A stretch of 35,498 nt of DNA, from the NCBI GenBank assembly GCA_041649995.1, contig JBAZMA010000016.1:1-35498 (forward strand), written 5' to 3'. Of the stretch, positions 18,271 to 25,677 are shown piece by piece. The notes beneath the pieces are model-generated. The model did not search any database. It saw only the letters and a program-made list of their open reading frames with translations, and was not told the origin of the DNA. This DNA comes from JBAZMA01 sp041649995 (GTDB lineage Bacteria > Omnitrophota > Gorgyraeia > Velamenicoccales > Velamenicoccaceae). A program made the position numbers and the translations under genes. The number at the start of each line of letters is the position of its first letter. The stretch's first letter is position 1.

Positions 18271-18302
18271 CTGTGATGGCGCAGCGTGAAGGATTTACTT
18301 AC
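18271..18302 (-). other. Possible second (32-nt) spliceosomal intron in the terminase gene
   Basis: The minus strand reads GAG|GTAAGTAAATCC, a consensus 5' splice site, at 18302. The nearest good acceptor is a pyrimidine-rich stretch ending in CATCACAG at 18271. Using it adds six codons before TAA at 18252-18250, ending the protein. A 32-nt intron is very short, so this donor may instead use a more distant acceptor. Confidence 0.3.
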
Positions 18303-19080
18303 CTCGCACCCAACCCCCGGCAATCCACGATGCGCATTCCTCCACTTTTTTCCCATCCCCCGGTGTGCATGTGTGGTGTTGTTGTTGTTGACTTACCGCG
18401 CCGGGCAACGATGCGAGGCTGCGCGTTGCGCCCGACGGACCCGGGCGCAGCGAGATGTTCTCCGTATTGTCCGCCTCGGGCCGGTCCATCACGCCGGGCA
18501 GAAGCTTGAGGAACTGCCGCACGGTGTTCGAGAGGTTGACGCTCGCGCGCGAGCACGAACTGTACACGGTGATCTTGATCCCGGTGTGCTGGCACCCGTA
18601 CATCAGCGCGGCGACGAACATCGAGATCGAGTACGTCTTTCCGATTCGCCTGCCCATGCGCACGGCCACCTTCTTCTGGAACGACGAGATGCGCGCGACC
18701 GACAGCGCGGCGGCCTGGCTCTCCTCCCACGAGTCGCGGTAGAGGAGGTCGAGGCACGAGTTCACGTACACCGCGTGGAGCTGCTTCTGCACGTACGACC
18801 GCGCGAACCCGTTGTGGTCGAACCACGACAGCGCCCACTGGATCGCGTCGTACTGCATCCGCCCGATCGACACGCGGGCCACCATCTGCGCGTCGTCCGG
18901 TTCGATCACCCGATCGACGGCGCTCCTGAGCGTGCGCGGGAGGCCACCGCTCGACGTCGCCAGACGGTCCGCCGTCTGCAGACCCGACGCCTCCACCGAT
19001 TCCCGCAGCACCGCGATGCACTGCGCCAACCACTCCCGGTGCAACGTCGCCGGGGCGCGATGAATGTTGACGGATGCCAT
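18303..19080 (-). CDS. Terminase large subunit, N-terminal ATPase part, intron-interrupted or truncated
   Basis: Exon 1 runs from ATG 19080 to 18397 (228 codons, phase 0). Residues 142-150, MGRRIGKTY, fit the herpesvirus/phage terminase Walker A loop (VPRRHGKTW in herpesvirus UL15). They are followed by the expected helix SISMFVAALMY, the strand GIKITVYSS, the arginine-rich/SR segment SSCSRASVNLSNTVRQFL and the ...NISLRPGPSGATRSLASLPG region that precedes Walker B. The frame then meets GTAAGT at 18396. A candidate 14-codon exon 2 (18344-18303, containing RNAHRGLPGVGCE) extends the alignment towards the usual RG....DEA motif, but the Walker B/DE residues and the nuclease domain are not found on this strand anywhere downstream in the window. 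The gene is therefore split, truncated or spliced to an exon elsewhere. This is the packaging motor ATPase of Duplodnaviria. Confidence 0.6.
18345..18396 (-). other. Putative spliceosomal intron 1 in the terminase gene
   Basis: The 5' site reads GCG|GTAAGTCAAC at 18396, a perfect GTAAGT donor placed in phase 0 exactly where homology to terminase stops. A possible 3' site (AAAAAAG|TGG, 18345) gives a 52-nt intron and keeps the frame open for 14 codons, but its pyrimidine tract is poor. The donor is more convincing than the acceptor. Confidence 0.4.
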
Positions 19081-19084
19081 GGTT

Positions 19085-19092
19085 ATATTTCC
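19085..19092 (-). promoter_or_regulatory. GGAAATAT element 4 nt upstream of the terminase start
   Basis: The minus strand reads GGAAATAT followed by AACC and the ATG at 19080. The same octamer precedes the ATG at 33517 by 5 nt. Two copies at nearly equal distance suggest a late-type initiator or TATA-like element; this is an inference from two cases. Confidence 0.3.
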
Positions 19093-19097
19093 AAATA

Positions 19098-19574
19098 CTA
19101 TTCCCTGGTCTCTGGTTGTGTGTCGTGTGGTAGGGGCCAGAGCTTCGCGGCGACGCCGTTGCCGAAAATGGCGTACACGCGGATCCCGCGCGCCGTCGCG
19201 AGCAGCGGCGTGAACACGTTGTCCATGAACTTGCGGAAGCGTATCGCATCGCCGACGAACACGAACGCGTCGACGCGGCCCCACCGTCCGATGCTGCCGT
19301 CCATCGCAGAGTCGATGCGCACCACCTGCGCCGCGGGCGCCGTGGACATCGTGAACCCGGGCGCGCGGGCGAGGCACAGATACGCCATGTCCGCGTGCCG
19401 CCGGTCGATGGCGACCACCTCGATGACGCGCACTCCCCGCCGCCGCGCGATTCGCGCGACCACCTCTGGGAGGACGGCCACTTCGGTGGGCTGATCGGAC
19501 CAGCACAGCGGCGTCGTTTCGCGGTACATGCACGACGGCCCGTGCAACACCATGATCGGAGCCAACAGCGTCAT
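19098..19574 (-). CDS. Unknown protein with a Walker-B-like C-terminal segment
   Basis: 158 aa from ATG 19574; no ATG lies further upstream in frame. The N-terminal half looks like an alpha/beta fold (VAVLPEVVARIARRRGVRVI). The C-terminal half contains GRVDAFVFVGDAIRF, a helix ending in FTPLLAT, then a strand IRVYAIFGNG. That order (hydrophobic strand with acidic residue, helix, strand ending in a small-polar turn) resembles the Walker B and motif III part of terminase ATPases (LLFVDEANFI ... IIFVSSTNTG), but with GDA instead of DEA. The gene ends 17 bp before the terminase fragment, which lacks exactly this part. It may be an unrelated nucleotide-binding-like protein; the resemblance is short. 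Confidence 0.55.
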   Translation of the reverse strand: MTLLAPIMVLHGPSCMYRETTPLCWSDQPTEVAVLPEVVARIARRRGVRVIEVVAIDRRHADMAYLCLARAPGFTMSTAPAAQVVRIDSAMDGSIGRWGRVDAFVFVGDAIRFRKFMDNVFTPLLATARGIRVYAIFGNGVAAKLWPLPHDTQPETRE

Positions 19575-19640
19575 CTTTTTCGTATCTTTTTTTTCACGCC
19601 GGGTGAAGGCCAATTCGTGTGACGTGTGGGTGGGGAGTTT

Positions 19641-19811
19641 TCACTTCCTTGGGATGCGCGCACCCGCCCTGCGGGCCTCGGAAAGGGCGATCGCGACCGC
19701 TTGCTTGCGCGAAGTCACCCTCCCGCCATTCCCCGACCGCAGCTTGCCCTGGCTGTACTCCTTCATGACCGTGTGCACCTTGCGCTTTGCCTTGGAAATC
19801 TTATGCTTCAT
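19641..19811 (-). CDS. Small basic DUF6496-like protein (56 aa)
   Basis: From ATG 19811 to TGA 19641-19643. The sequence is highly basic and carries the conserved pattern VMKEYSQGKLRSGNGG followed by VTSRKQAVAIALSEARRAG and a KIPKK-like end (RIPRK). This matches the small DUF6496 family (VMHEFK.GKL.SG...V....QAIAIALSEA...), known mainly from bacteria and phages. Its biochemical role is unknown; a nucleic-acid-binding role would suit the charge. In this viral context it may have been acquired from a bacterial or phage source (inference). It diverges from the Cys-rich + gene at 19978. Confidence 0.7.
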   Translation of the reverse strand: MKHKISKAKRKVHTVMKEYSQGKLRSGNGGRVTSRKQAVAIALSEARRAGARIPRK

Positions 19812-19977
19812 CGTACTTGTCGATCGGTTTCTCCCCCACACGTGCGATAGCGCGAACGCCGGCGACAAGTTTTTTCCCACAATGGGCACGCACGCTCGCA
19901 CGCATGCCAAAGTGTGCCATCCCCCCGTCGGCGCCATTCCGCCGCGGCGACACGAAACCGCGCACACGACAACAACA

Positions 19978-20625
19978 ATGAAAATGGCTATGTGCCGAGT
20001 GCTGACGACCGTGCTGGTGTCCGCGATCGTCGCGTGTAATGCGATCGGGTGCGACACGTCCGACGACTGTGCACGCGTGATCGATGGAATCGGCGGCCCG
20101 ACGGCCTGCATCGAGGCGGCCTGCATCGAGCACGAATGTTCGGTCGCGCCGCGTCGGTCCGGCGAACCGTGCATGCTCGACGAACTGCCGGGCGACTGCA
20201 ATGGGCGCGGGCAGTGTCTCCCCATCGACCCGACCGCGTTGTGGGGCATCTACACCGACACCGACGCAACGCGCTGCGAGACGCGCATCGAGTGCGAACG
20301 CGAGCACGGTTCGCCCGGCGAGTGTCGGGAGTGGACGTGCGATGCGGGAACGTGCACCGTCGCGATGTTGCCCGTCAACGCGAGCTGCGCCAACGCCGGG
20401 CGTTGCACCCCGTCGGGCGTGTGCGCCGCGGCCCTGCCAGAGTGGATCGCGCGCGGCCGTTGCGACGATGGGAACATGTGCACAATCGACACGTGCGAAC
20501 CTGCTGAGTCGTCGTCGTGCGTGTGCACCCATCGCTGGAACCCCCTCCGCTGCACTGCCGCGGGCGCGGTGACCGCAATCGTCCCACCCGTCGTCGCAAT
20601 TGGAATCTTTTTGCAGATATTTTAA
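19978..20625 (+). CDS. Secreted or membrane-anchored Cys-rich protein with a Dictyostelium CTDC-like repeat
   Basis: 215 aa from ATG 19978. Residues 1-24 form a signal peptide (MKMAMCRVLTTVLVSAIVAC). The mature part has 20 or so Cys in short repeats: CIEAACIEHECSVA then GEPC...GDCNGRGQC, CREWTCDAGTCTVA then ASC...GRCTPSGVC, and RCDDGNMCTIDTCEP with a following CVCTH. The last is a close match to the CTDC repeat of slime-mould and bacterial extracellular proteins. Residues ~194-213 are hydrophobic and end the protein, so it is probably anchored by its C-terminus. One N-x-S sequon (NAS) is visible. A virion-surface or secreted host-interaction role is inferred. Confidence 0.75.
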   Translation: MKMAMCRVLTTVLVSAIVACNAIGCDTSDDCARVIDGIGGPTACIEAACIEHECSVAPRRSGEPCMLDELPGDCNGRGQCLPIDPTALWGIYTDTDATRCETRIECEREHGSPGECREWTCDAGTCTVAMLPVNASCANAGRCTPSGVCAAALPEWIARGRCDDGNMCTIDTCEPAESSSCVCTHRWNPLRCTAAGAVTAIVPPVVAIGIFLQIF

Positions 20626-20682
20626 ATAAATAAAAAAATTGTGCTCGGTCACCCAATCGGAAAACATTTAAAAAAATAAAGA

Positions 20683-22503
20683 ATGACGCTGGTGAATACG
20701 ACGCCCGTGACCTACGTACTTTTCGACGAATCTGCAGTTGGCCCAACCGCACCGCGACCCCGTGCAGCCACATCCACCGCACTGTCGTACACCATCGAGG
20801 CCGGTGGAACGCTCACGCCCGGGTTTGCCGGCGGATGCACACCGCCGATCGCCGGACGGACGACCGATGTCGTCAACCGTTTGTGCAGTGCTGCGCGGCG
20901 GGGTGGAGCCTCGGCCGGGCGCCAGCCGCTCGACGACGAGATGGCGAGGATCCTGCGCGAGTTTGGCTCGCTCGGAACGACGGTGGAGTACCGCATCGTA
21001 GACGGCGCCGTGGATCCGATAGAGGTCATATGCGCGGGGGCGTTCGGCGCCGCATTTTGCGCGTACCTCGTCGTGGCCGACCGCCTCCTCCGCGTTGCCG
21101 TGCGGCCGTACAACTGCGCCGCGGACCGATGGACGCGGCTGCTCCGCGTGGCGTGTTCGCGGGGAGTGGTGCAGGCGACGCACAACCACCGCGCGACGCC
21201 CATGTGCGTGTGCGATGCCGAGCCGCCGGCAGAGTATGCCGCCCGCGAATGCATCGTTCGGCAGTTGCTGGAACGCGGCGCCGACCCGAACGATGCGATC
21301 CACGGCGACCCGCCGCCGCTCTCGCTCGCGGTGCAAGCTCGCGCGATGTCGGCGCTGCGGGCGCTGCTCAGCTACGACGCCGACCCCCGCGGCACGGATC
21401 TGGGGGGCCAAAGCCCGCTGCACATCGCGTGCATGCTGAACCGCGTAGAGGCGTGCAGCGCCATCCTGACCAAGTCCGCTGCGTGGCGTATCGGCGCCAA
21501 CTACGCGCGGGAGACCCCGCTGTACGTCGCCGTGCGCTGCAATGCGGATCCCGCGATCGTCGAGGCACTTGTGCGGCGGTGCGACAAGACGGTCACGTGG
21601 TGCCCGCCCGATTGCAGCATGCTGCCGCAGTCTCTAGCATGCGCGATACGCAACGACGCCGCGATGTTTGCGATGCTCAAGGGCGGGATGCCCGCGTCGT
21701 TCACAATCGATGTCCGGGCGGACGACGACCGGCGCCTGTTCACGTTGGAGGGCAGCGGTTTCCACATGGTCGCGTCAGACTTCAAGACGGTCCGCCGGTT
21801 CGCGTGGCGCGGGATCGACTTCGCGGCGACGCCGGAGCTGATCGCCGCGTTCGCGCAGGCGGGCAACTTCACGCCCTCGGACCTCGATGATGCCGTCTGC
21901 GCTGTGGCCATGCACGGCACGGCCGACGCGGTCCGCAAGATGCTGATGCTCGGCGCACGCTCGCCGCTGCTGCTATGTGGAGTGGCGTTGCGCGCGCCCG
22001 CGACGCGGCCAGAGGCAGTGTCGGAGACGGACGAGATCGTCGACACCGTCGTCCGGACGTGCCAATGCGACATCGAGGCGCGCATCGTCGTGGGCGGCAA
22101 GTCGTGCACAGCGTACGAGATTGCCATCGACCGACGAGACGTTCACATGCTCACGGTGCTCATGCACCACTTCCCGGGCGCAGCGCACGCGGCGTTGACG
22201 TACGCTGCCCACTCCCCCGACGACCCGTCTGGTGCCGCCCGCGGTATCATCGCGTGCCTGGTCGCGGCCGGCGCCGACGTCAACCGCGCCGACGCGCGTG
22301 GACTGGTGCCGTTGGCCGCCGCGTACCACGCACGCAACTTGCCGACGGTGGAAGCATTGCTGAAGGCCGGTGCAGATCCGCTCAAGTGCCCGCTGGACAC
22401 ACACCACGTACCCCGGCCCCGATCCCGGAAAAACGGATCACTGAAAGGCGCCCTAACCAAACTGATCCGCGCCGCCACGGTCAACTGCACCGTGTCCCTC
22501 TGA
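20683..22503 (+). CDS. Long ankyrin-repeat protein
   Basis: 606 aa from ATG 20683, preceded by an A-rich leader (AAAAAAATAAAGA). Ankyrin repeats are clear from about residue 175 to 310 (RQLLERGADPNDAIHGDPPP, LSLAVQARAMSALRALLS with YDADPRGTD, QSPLHIACMLNRVEACSAIL, ETPLYVAVRCNADPAIVEAL). They return near the end (IIACLVAAGADVNRADARGL, then VEALLKAGADPLKCP). The middle is more divergent. The N-terminal ~150 residues and a short basic C-terminus have no recognised domain, and there is no visible F-box. Ankyrin proteins are abundant in large DNA viruses and often target host E3 ligases. Its repeat style resembles the 193-aa ankyrin protein. Confidence 0.85.
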   Translation: MTLVNTTPVTYVLFDESAVGPTAPRPRAATSTALSYTIEAGGTLTPGFAGGCTPPIAGRTTDVVNRLCSAARRGGASAGRQPLDDEMARILREFGSLGTTVEYRIVDGAVDPIEVICAGAFGAAFCAYLVVADRLLRVAVRPYNCAADRWTRLLRVACSRGVVQATHNHRATPMCVCDAEPPAEYAARECIVRQLLERGADPNDAIHGDPPPLSLAVQARAMSALRALLSYDADPRGTDLGGQSPLHIACMLNRVEACSAILTKSAAWRIGANYARETPLYVAVRCNADPAIVEALVRRCDKTVTWCPPDCSMLPQSLACAIRNDAAMFAMLKGGMPASFTIDVRADDDRRLFTLEGSGFHMVASDFKTVRRFAWRGIDFAATPELIAAFAQAGNFTPSDLDDAVCAVAMHGTADAVRKMLMLGARSPLLLCGVALRAPATRPEAVSETDEIVDTVVRTCQCDIEARIVVGGKSCTAYEIAIDRRDVHMLTVLMHHFPGAAHAALTYAAHSPDDPSGAARGIIACLVAAGADVNRADARGLVPLAAAYHARNLPTVEALLKAGADPLKCPLDTHHVPRPRSRKNGSLKGALTKLIRAATVNCTVSL

Positions 22504-22664
22504 CGTCACATCCACTTCATTTGCATCCTAAAAATAGAATTCATTTTCGCGGACATTACATGCCAACCTTGTCTCAGGGTGTCCGTGCAACACATCCCTA
22601 TTTTGGGGGTAGCGGGTGAGGGTGGTTTCTCGAGTTTCCGTCCGGCACTGTCCATGACCATTTT

Positions 22665-22682
22665 TATACCTATTTAGGTATA
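22665..22682. repeat. Inverted repeat TATACCTA-TT-TAGGTATA, copy 1
   Basis: Two perfect 8-nt arms flank a 2-nt centre. The 18-mer is identical in all three repeat units, including the less conserved third, so it is probably a protein-binding or cruciform site. Confidence 0.8.
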
Positions 22683-23207
22683 AACGCACCCACCGTGCCG
22701 AACATTGTCCATGTAACCGGAATCGTCCAAACCAAATAGCCCACAAGACGCACGAAAACGGGGCCCTTTTCATGGTCGTGGCCACACATTGTCGGGTCAA
22801 TGTCTCGACGACACATCCGGATCGTCACACACCCAGCACTGTCCATGCGTCACCCGATGGGACACCCTGCCCGGAGCGCTGATAAATAGTGTCCGTGGGG
22901 CGGCGAAGGTACATTTCCGAATCGTGTATCGCGCATCCAAAAACCATGGTCTCGCGGTCGGCGGTGCCGTCTTTCGGCGCCACGGTCAGTGCCGGACGGA
23001 AAATCGAACACCGAGGCTCTGTTTGAAACTCTGAGAGGTGGGTGACCAATTGAGAGCGACGTTATGTACCTAATAATAGAATTCATTTCCACGGTCAATG
23101 TCACGGCTCATGTGCGGTGGGGTGTCCGTGCACCACTTCCTTATTTTGGCGGTAGCGGGTGAGGGTGGGTTCTTGAGTTTCCGTCCGACACTGTCCATGA
23201 CCATTTT

Positions 23208-23225
23208 TATACCTATTTAGGTATA
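23208..23225. repeat. Inverted repeat TATACCTA-TT-TAGGTATA, copy 2
   Basis: Same 18-mer, 543 bp after copy 1 and at the same position in its unit, 16 nt after a TGTCCATG motif start, as in copy 1. Confidence 0.8.
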
Positions 23226-23756
23226 AACGCACCCAACATGCCGAGCATTGTCCGTGCATCCGGAATTATCCAAACCAAACAACCCTCCAGACGCACGAAA
23301 ACATGAGTCTTTTAGTGTTCAACTACGAGTGTTGCTGGGTCAGTGCCTATACGACACGCCCGGATCGTCACATGACTCGGCACTGTCCGCGTGTCGGCCG
23401 CTTGGACACCTTGTCCGGAACGATGTCATTTTCGGTGTGTCCGTGGAGCGACAAATGCACATTCCCAAGTCGCATGTTGCGCATCCGAAAACCATGGTCC
23501 CACGGTCGTCGGTGTCGTCTTTATGCGCCGCGGTCAGCGTCGGACGAAAACTCGAACACCGAGGCTCTGTTTGAAACTCGGGAGGGGCGTGGTTACCAAT
23601 TGGGAGCGACATATGTGCCTAAGAATAGAATTCATTTCCACGGTCAATGCACCGGCTTCTGGACGATGGGGTGTCCGTGCAACACATCCCTATTTTGGCG
23701 GTAGCGGGTGAGGGTGGTTTCTCGAGTTTCCGTCCGGCACTGACCGTGACCATTTT

Positions 23757-23774
23757 TATACCTATTTAGGTATA
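23757..23774. repeat. Inverted repeat TATACCTA-TT-TAGGTATA, copy 3
   Basis: Same 18-mer, 549 bp after copy 2. The unit's similarity to units 1 and 2 falls off soon after this copy. Confidence 0.8.
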
Positions 23775-24023
23775 AACGCGCTCGATCCGCCGTGCGTTGT
23801 CCGCGTACCGTAAAATGTCCGTTCCAAATGGCACATGAGACGAACGAATACCGGGGTTTCGTCGAGGTCGGACTCGTGTGCGTCTTGGACACCCCCGTCG
23901 TGACACATCCCGGCAGACTCCCGACTCGGCATTGTCCATGCATCGACGCCCGGGCACCAAACCCGGGACAACAGTCATCCACGTGCCAAAAAATTGTCAT
24001 AATATGCAAGACCCCATAACATT

Positions 24024-24866
24024 TCACGGCTTGTTGCGTTTCGCTGGCGGTTCATCGTTCGCGACCCGCGGTTTGGCGGGAGGCAGAGGCTTTGGCCTGC
24101 CAAAGAATCCCGCTGGGAGGGGCACGGTTCCACACGGACGCTGGTTGTGGCGGTGGCTGCCGCCGGCGATGACGTCGATCATGGGTGCGCGGTCGTGTTG
24201 TTCCGGCGCCTCGAGGAAGATGTTGCGGTTGTTCGCGTGGCACCGCGCGAACGTGTCGTACAGGAGGAGCGCCGCGCTGGTGATGTCCTCCGGCTTCTTG
24301 CCGTTCGCGATGATGACCTTCCCGGTCCAGTAGATGAGGTACATGATGCGGGCGTCGTTGTCGTGGAACCGGATGGCCGAAAACTCCTTGTCGTGCGTGC
24401 ACGAGCAGTATACGTTCGCGTGGAACCGCGCGATGCACTCGCACAGCAGCGTCAGGTTGATGTCGAACGACATGGTCATCGACCCCACCACGTTCGACAC
24501 GATCGCGGGGGCCTCGCCGATCCACGGGAACACGCGGCGCGTGTACTGGAACGCGGTGTCGATGCGTAGCCTCGCGCCCTGCCACGACGCGCAGCCCGGG
24601 CACAGCATCTTTCCCGCCGCGAACACCTTGACCGTCGCGCGCGGCTTGACGCTTTCCAGGGGGAAGTGGAAAGTCACCGAGGGAAACTTCTGGTCCTGGT
24701 AGTCCGCGCCGATGCACGCGTATTCGCGGTGCAGCGCGGCGAGATCGATCGTCGGATGCTCGGGCGGCAGCGTCAGCGCCATGGACAGCACGTTGTTCAC
24801 TATGTCTAACCCGCGCACCCCCGGCAGCGCCGAGAGCAACTGCAACTGTTGCGTGTTCGCACTCAT
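24024..24866 (-). CDS. TATA-binding protein (TBP) homologue
   Basis: 280 aa from ATG 24866. The two direct repeats of the TBP saddle are visible. Repeat 1 (about residues 20-115) has FPSVTFHF then VKVFAAGKMLCPGC, matching RFAAVIMR...ALIFASGKMVCTGA. Repeat 2 (about 122-215) opens with VVGSMTMSFDINL (TBP MVGSCDVKFPIRL) and continues FSAIRFHD and YLIYWTGKVIIANGKKPED (TBP LFPGLIYR ... LLIFVSGKVVLTGAK). Of the four DNA-kinking Phe positions, three are Phe (F61, F82, F162) and the fourth is Tyr (Y179). Repeat 1 has a 4-residue insertion. The tail beyond residue 235 is basic and Pro-rich. It should direct transcription initiation at viral promoters. A longer in-frame start upstream would overlap the next gene and is rejected. 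Confidence 0.87.
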   Translation of the reverse strand: MSANTQQLQLLSALPGVRGLDIVNNVLSMALTLPPEHPTIDLAALHREYACIGADYQDQKFPSVTFHFPLESVKPRATVKVFAAGKMLCPGCASWQGARLRIDTAFQYTRRVFPWIGEAPAIVSNVVGSMTMSFDINLTLLCECIARFHANVYCSCTHDKEFSAIRFHDNDARIMYLIYWTGKVIIANGKKPEDITSAALLLYDTFARCHANNRNIFLEAPEQHDRAPMIDVIAGGSHRHNQRPCGTVPLPAGFFGRPKPLPPAKPRVANDEPPAKRNKP

Positions 24867-24918
24867 GTGTGTGTCAAGATAATTCCAAACGTGTGGTCGT
24901 GTCTGTACGGGTTGGAGT

Positions 24919-25563
24919 TCACACACACAATGCCATGGTATCCCACATGCAACAGTATTCAACATCGTCGTCATCGTCGGCAACGTCGTCGGTCGCGTGG
25001 GCATGCCGGCCCGGTCGTCGCGGCGGGCAGATGCAGCAAAACGTGCACATGAGCACCGCGACCGCGGTGACGGCGAACGACACCAACCCGACGGTGCCGC
25101 ACCGGATGCACGCGGCGTCGGCGGCCTGGAAAAGGTGCTCGGTGGTCAGACCCAGAAGCCGCTCCGCGACCTCGAGCTGTGGCTGGCCGGACGTGCACCA
25201 GACCGCGCACGACGCCCAGCAGAAGCTGCCCACGGCCATCGCGATGACGAGCGCGATGCTCGCCCGCGTCATGCCCGGGATGCTCGATCGCCCGCTCGCG
25301 ATGATCAGCCAGAAACTGGATATGGCCGTGATCGAGATCGCGGGGATCCACGTCATGCGGCGCATGGCGAGACTTGCCGCAGTGACCCACACGAGGTACC
25401 GCCGGTCGACGATCGTATTCTCCGGTATCTGCGCGTCGGCCGCGTCCATGTCGATCGCGGCGTAGATCGCAAACTCGACCATGGCCACGGTGACAAAGAT
25501 CGCCACGATCGTGACGATCCACCCCAGCACGCGGAATATCGGTCCGCAGAATGGGAAGCACAT
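24919..25563 (-). CDS. Four-span membrane protein of unknown function
   Basis: 214 aa from ATG 25563, chosen because it is the first ATG in the frame and an AAAAAATTT element lies 13 nt upstream. Hydrophobic spans lie at about residues 11-37, 72-90, 101-123 and 156-178, with Cys-rich ends (MCFPFCG, CTFCCICPP). An Asp run follows around residues 192-200, probably in the cytosolic tail. The arrangement of four spans with two loops recalls tetraspanin- or claudin-like proteins, but I see no CCG motif in a large loop and do not assign it. It lies 52 bp upstream of TBP on the same strand. Confidence 0.7.
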   Translation of the reverse strand: MCFPFCGPIFRVLGWIVTIVAIFVTVAMVEFAIYAAIDMDAADAQIPENTIVDRRYLVWVTAASLAMRRMTWIPAISITAISSFWLIIASGRSSIPGMTRASIALVIAMAVGSFCWASCAVWCTSGQPQLEVAERLLGLTTEHLFQAADAACIRCGTVGLVSFAVTAVAVLMCTFCCICPPRRPGRHAHATDDVADDDDDVEYCCMWDTMALCV

Positions 25564-25576
25564 TGTCCTCGCGATG

Positions 25577-25585
25577 AAATTTTTT
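25577..25585 (-). promoter_or_regulatory. AAAAAATTT promoter-like element
   Basis: The minus strand reads GCAAAAAATTTC, 13 nt before ATG 25563. It is the third occurrence of this element upstream of a start in the window (with 1231-1246 and 4907-4914), within the divergent 25564-25677 gap. Confidence 0.4.
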
Positions 25586-25677
25586 GCGGTTGCCTTGTCG
25601 TGCTGGAAAAACTCGCACCCGTTGACGTGGAGTGCCGGGAGCAAGTACGACGAAAGCAGTTAAACGGTGCACGGAAG

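Larger units (their letters stand above)
22504..24023. repeat. 1.5-kb non-coding block of three ~545-bp direct repeats
   Basis: The only long gene-free stretch. Unit 1 starts near 22530 (TAGAATTCATTT), unit 2 near 23072 and unit 3 near 23621; the GAATTC sites lie at 22537, 23079 and 23628, giving periods of 542 and 549 bp. Units 1 and 2 are similar over their full length. Unit 3 is similar to about 23780 and then diverges, although fragments remain recognisable to about 23945. Each unit has a TAGCGGGTGAGGGTGG block, a TATACCTA/TAGGTATA inverted repeat and several TGTCCRYG motifs. Short open frames here show no protein-like composition. A replication origin, centromere- or packaging-like element, or enhancer would all fit. 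Confidence 0.85.

Noticed and set aside
18237..18356. 40-codon upstream extension of the Snf7-like frame
   Set aside because: It contains the second GTAAGT donor and the terminase-like exon 2 peptide; the ATG at 18236 follows an A-rich leader as other genes do.
22528..24027. Two minus-strand frames in the repeat block with similar peptides
   Set aside because: The shared peptide simply reflects the repeated DNA; composition is not protein-like and the third copy is not maintained.
24867..25004. Upstream extension of the TBP gene
   Set aside because: It would overlap the neighbouring membrane-protein gene and adds a Pro/Thr-rich stretch outside the TBP fold.
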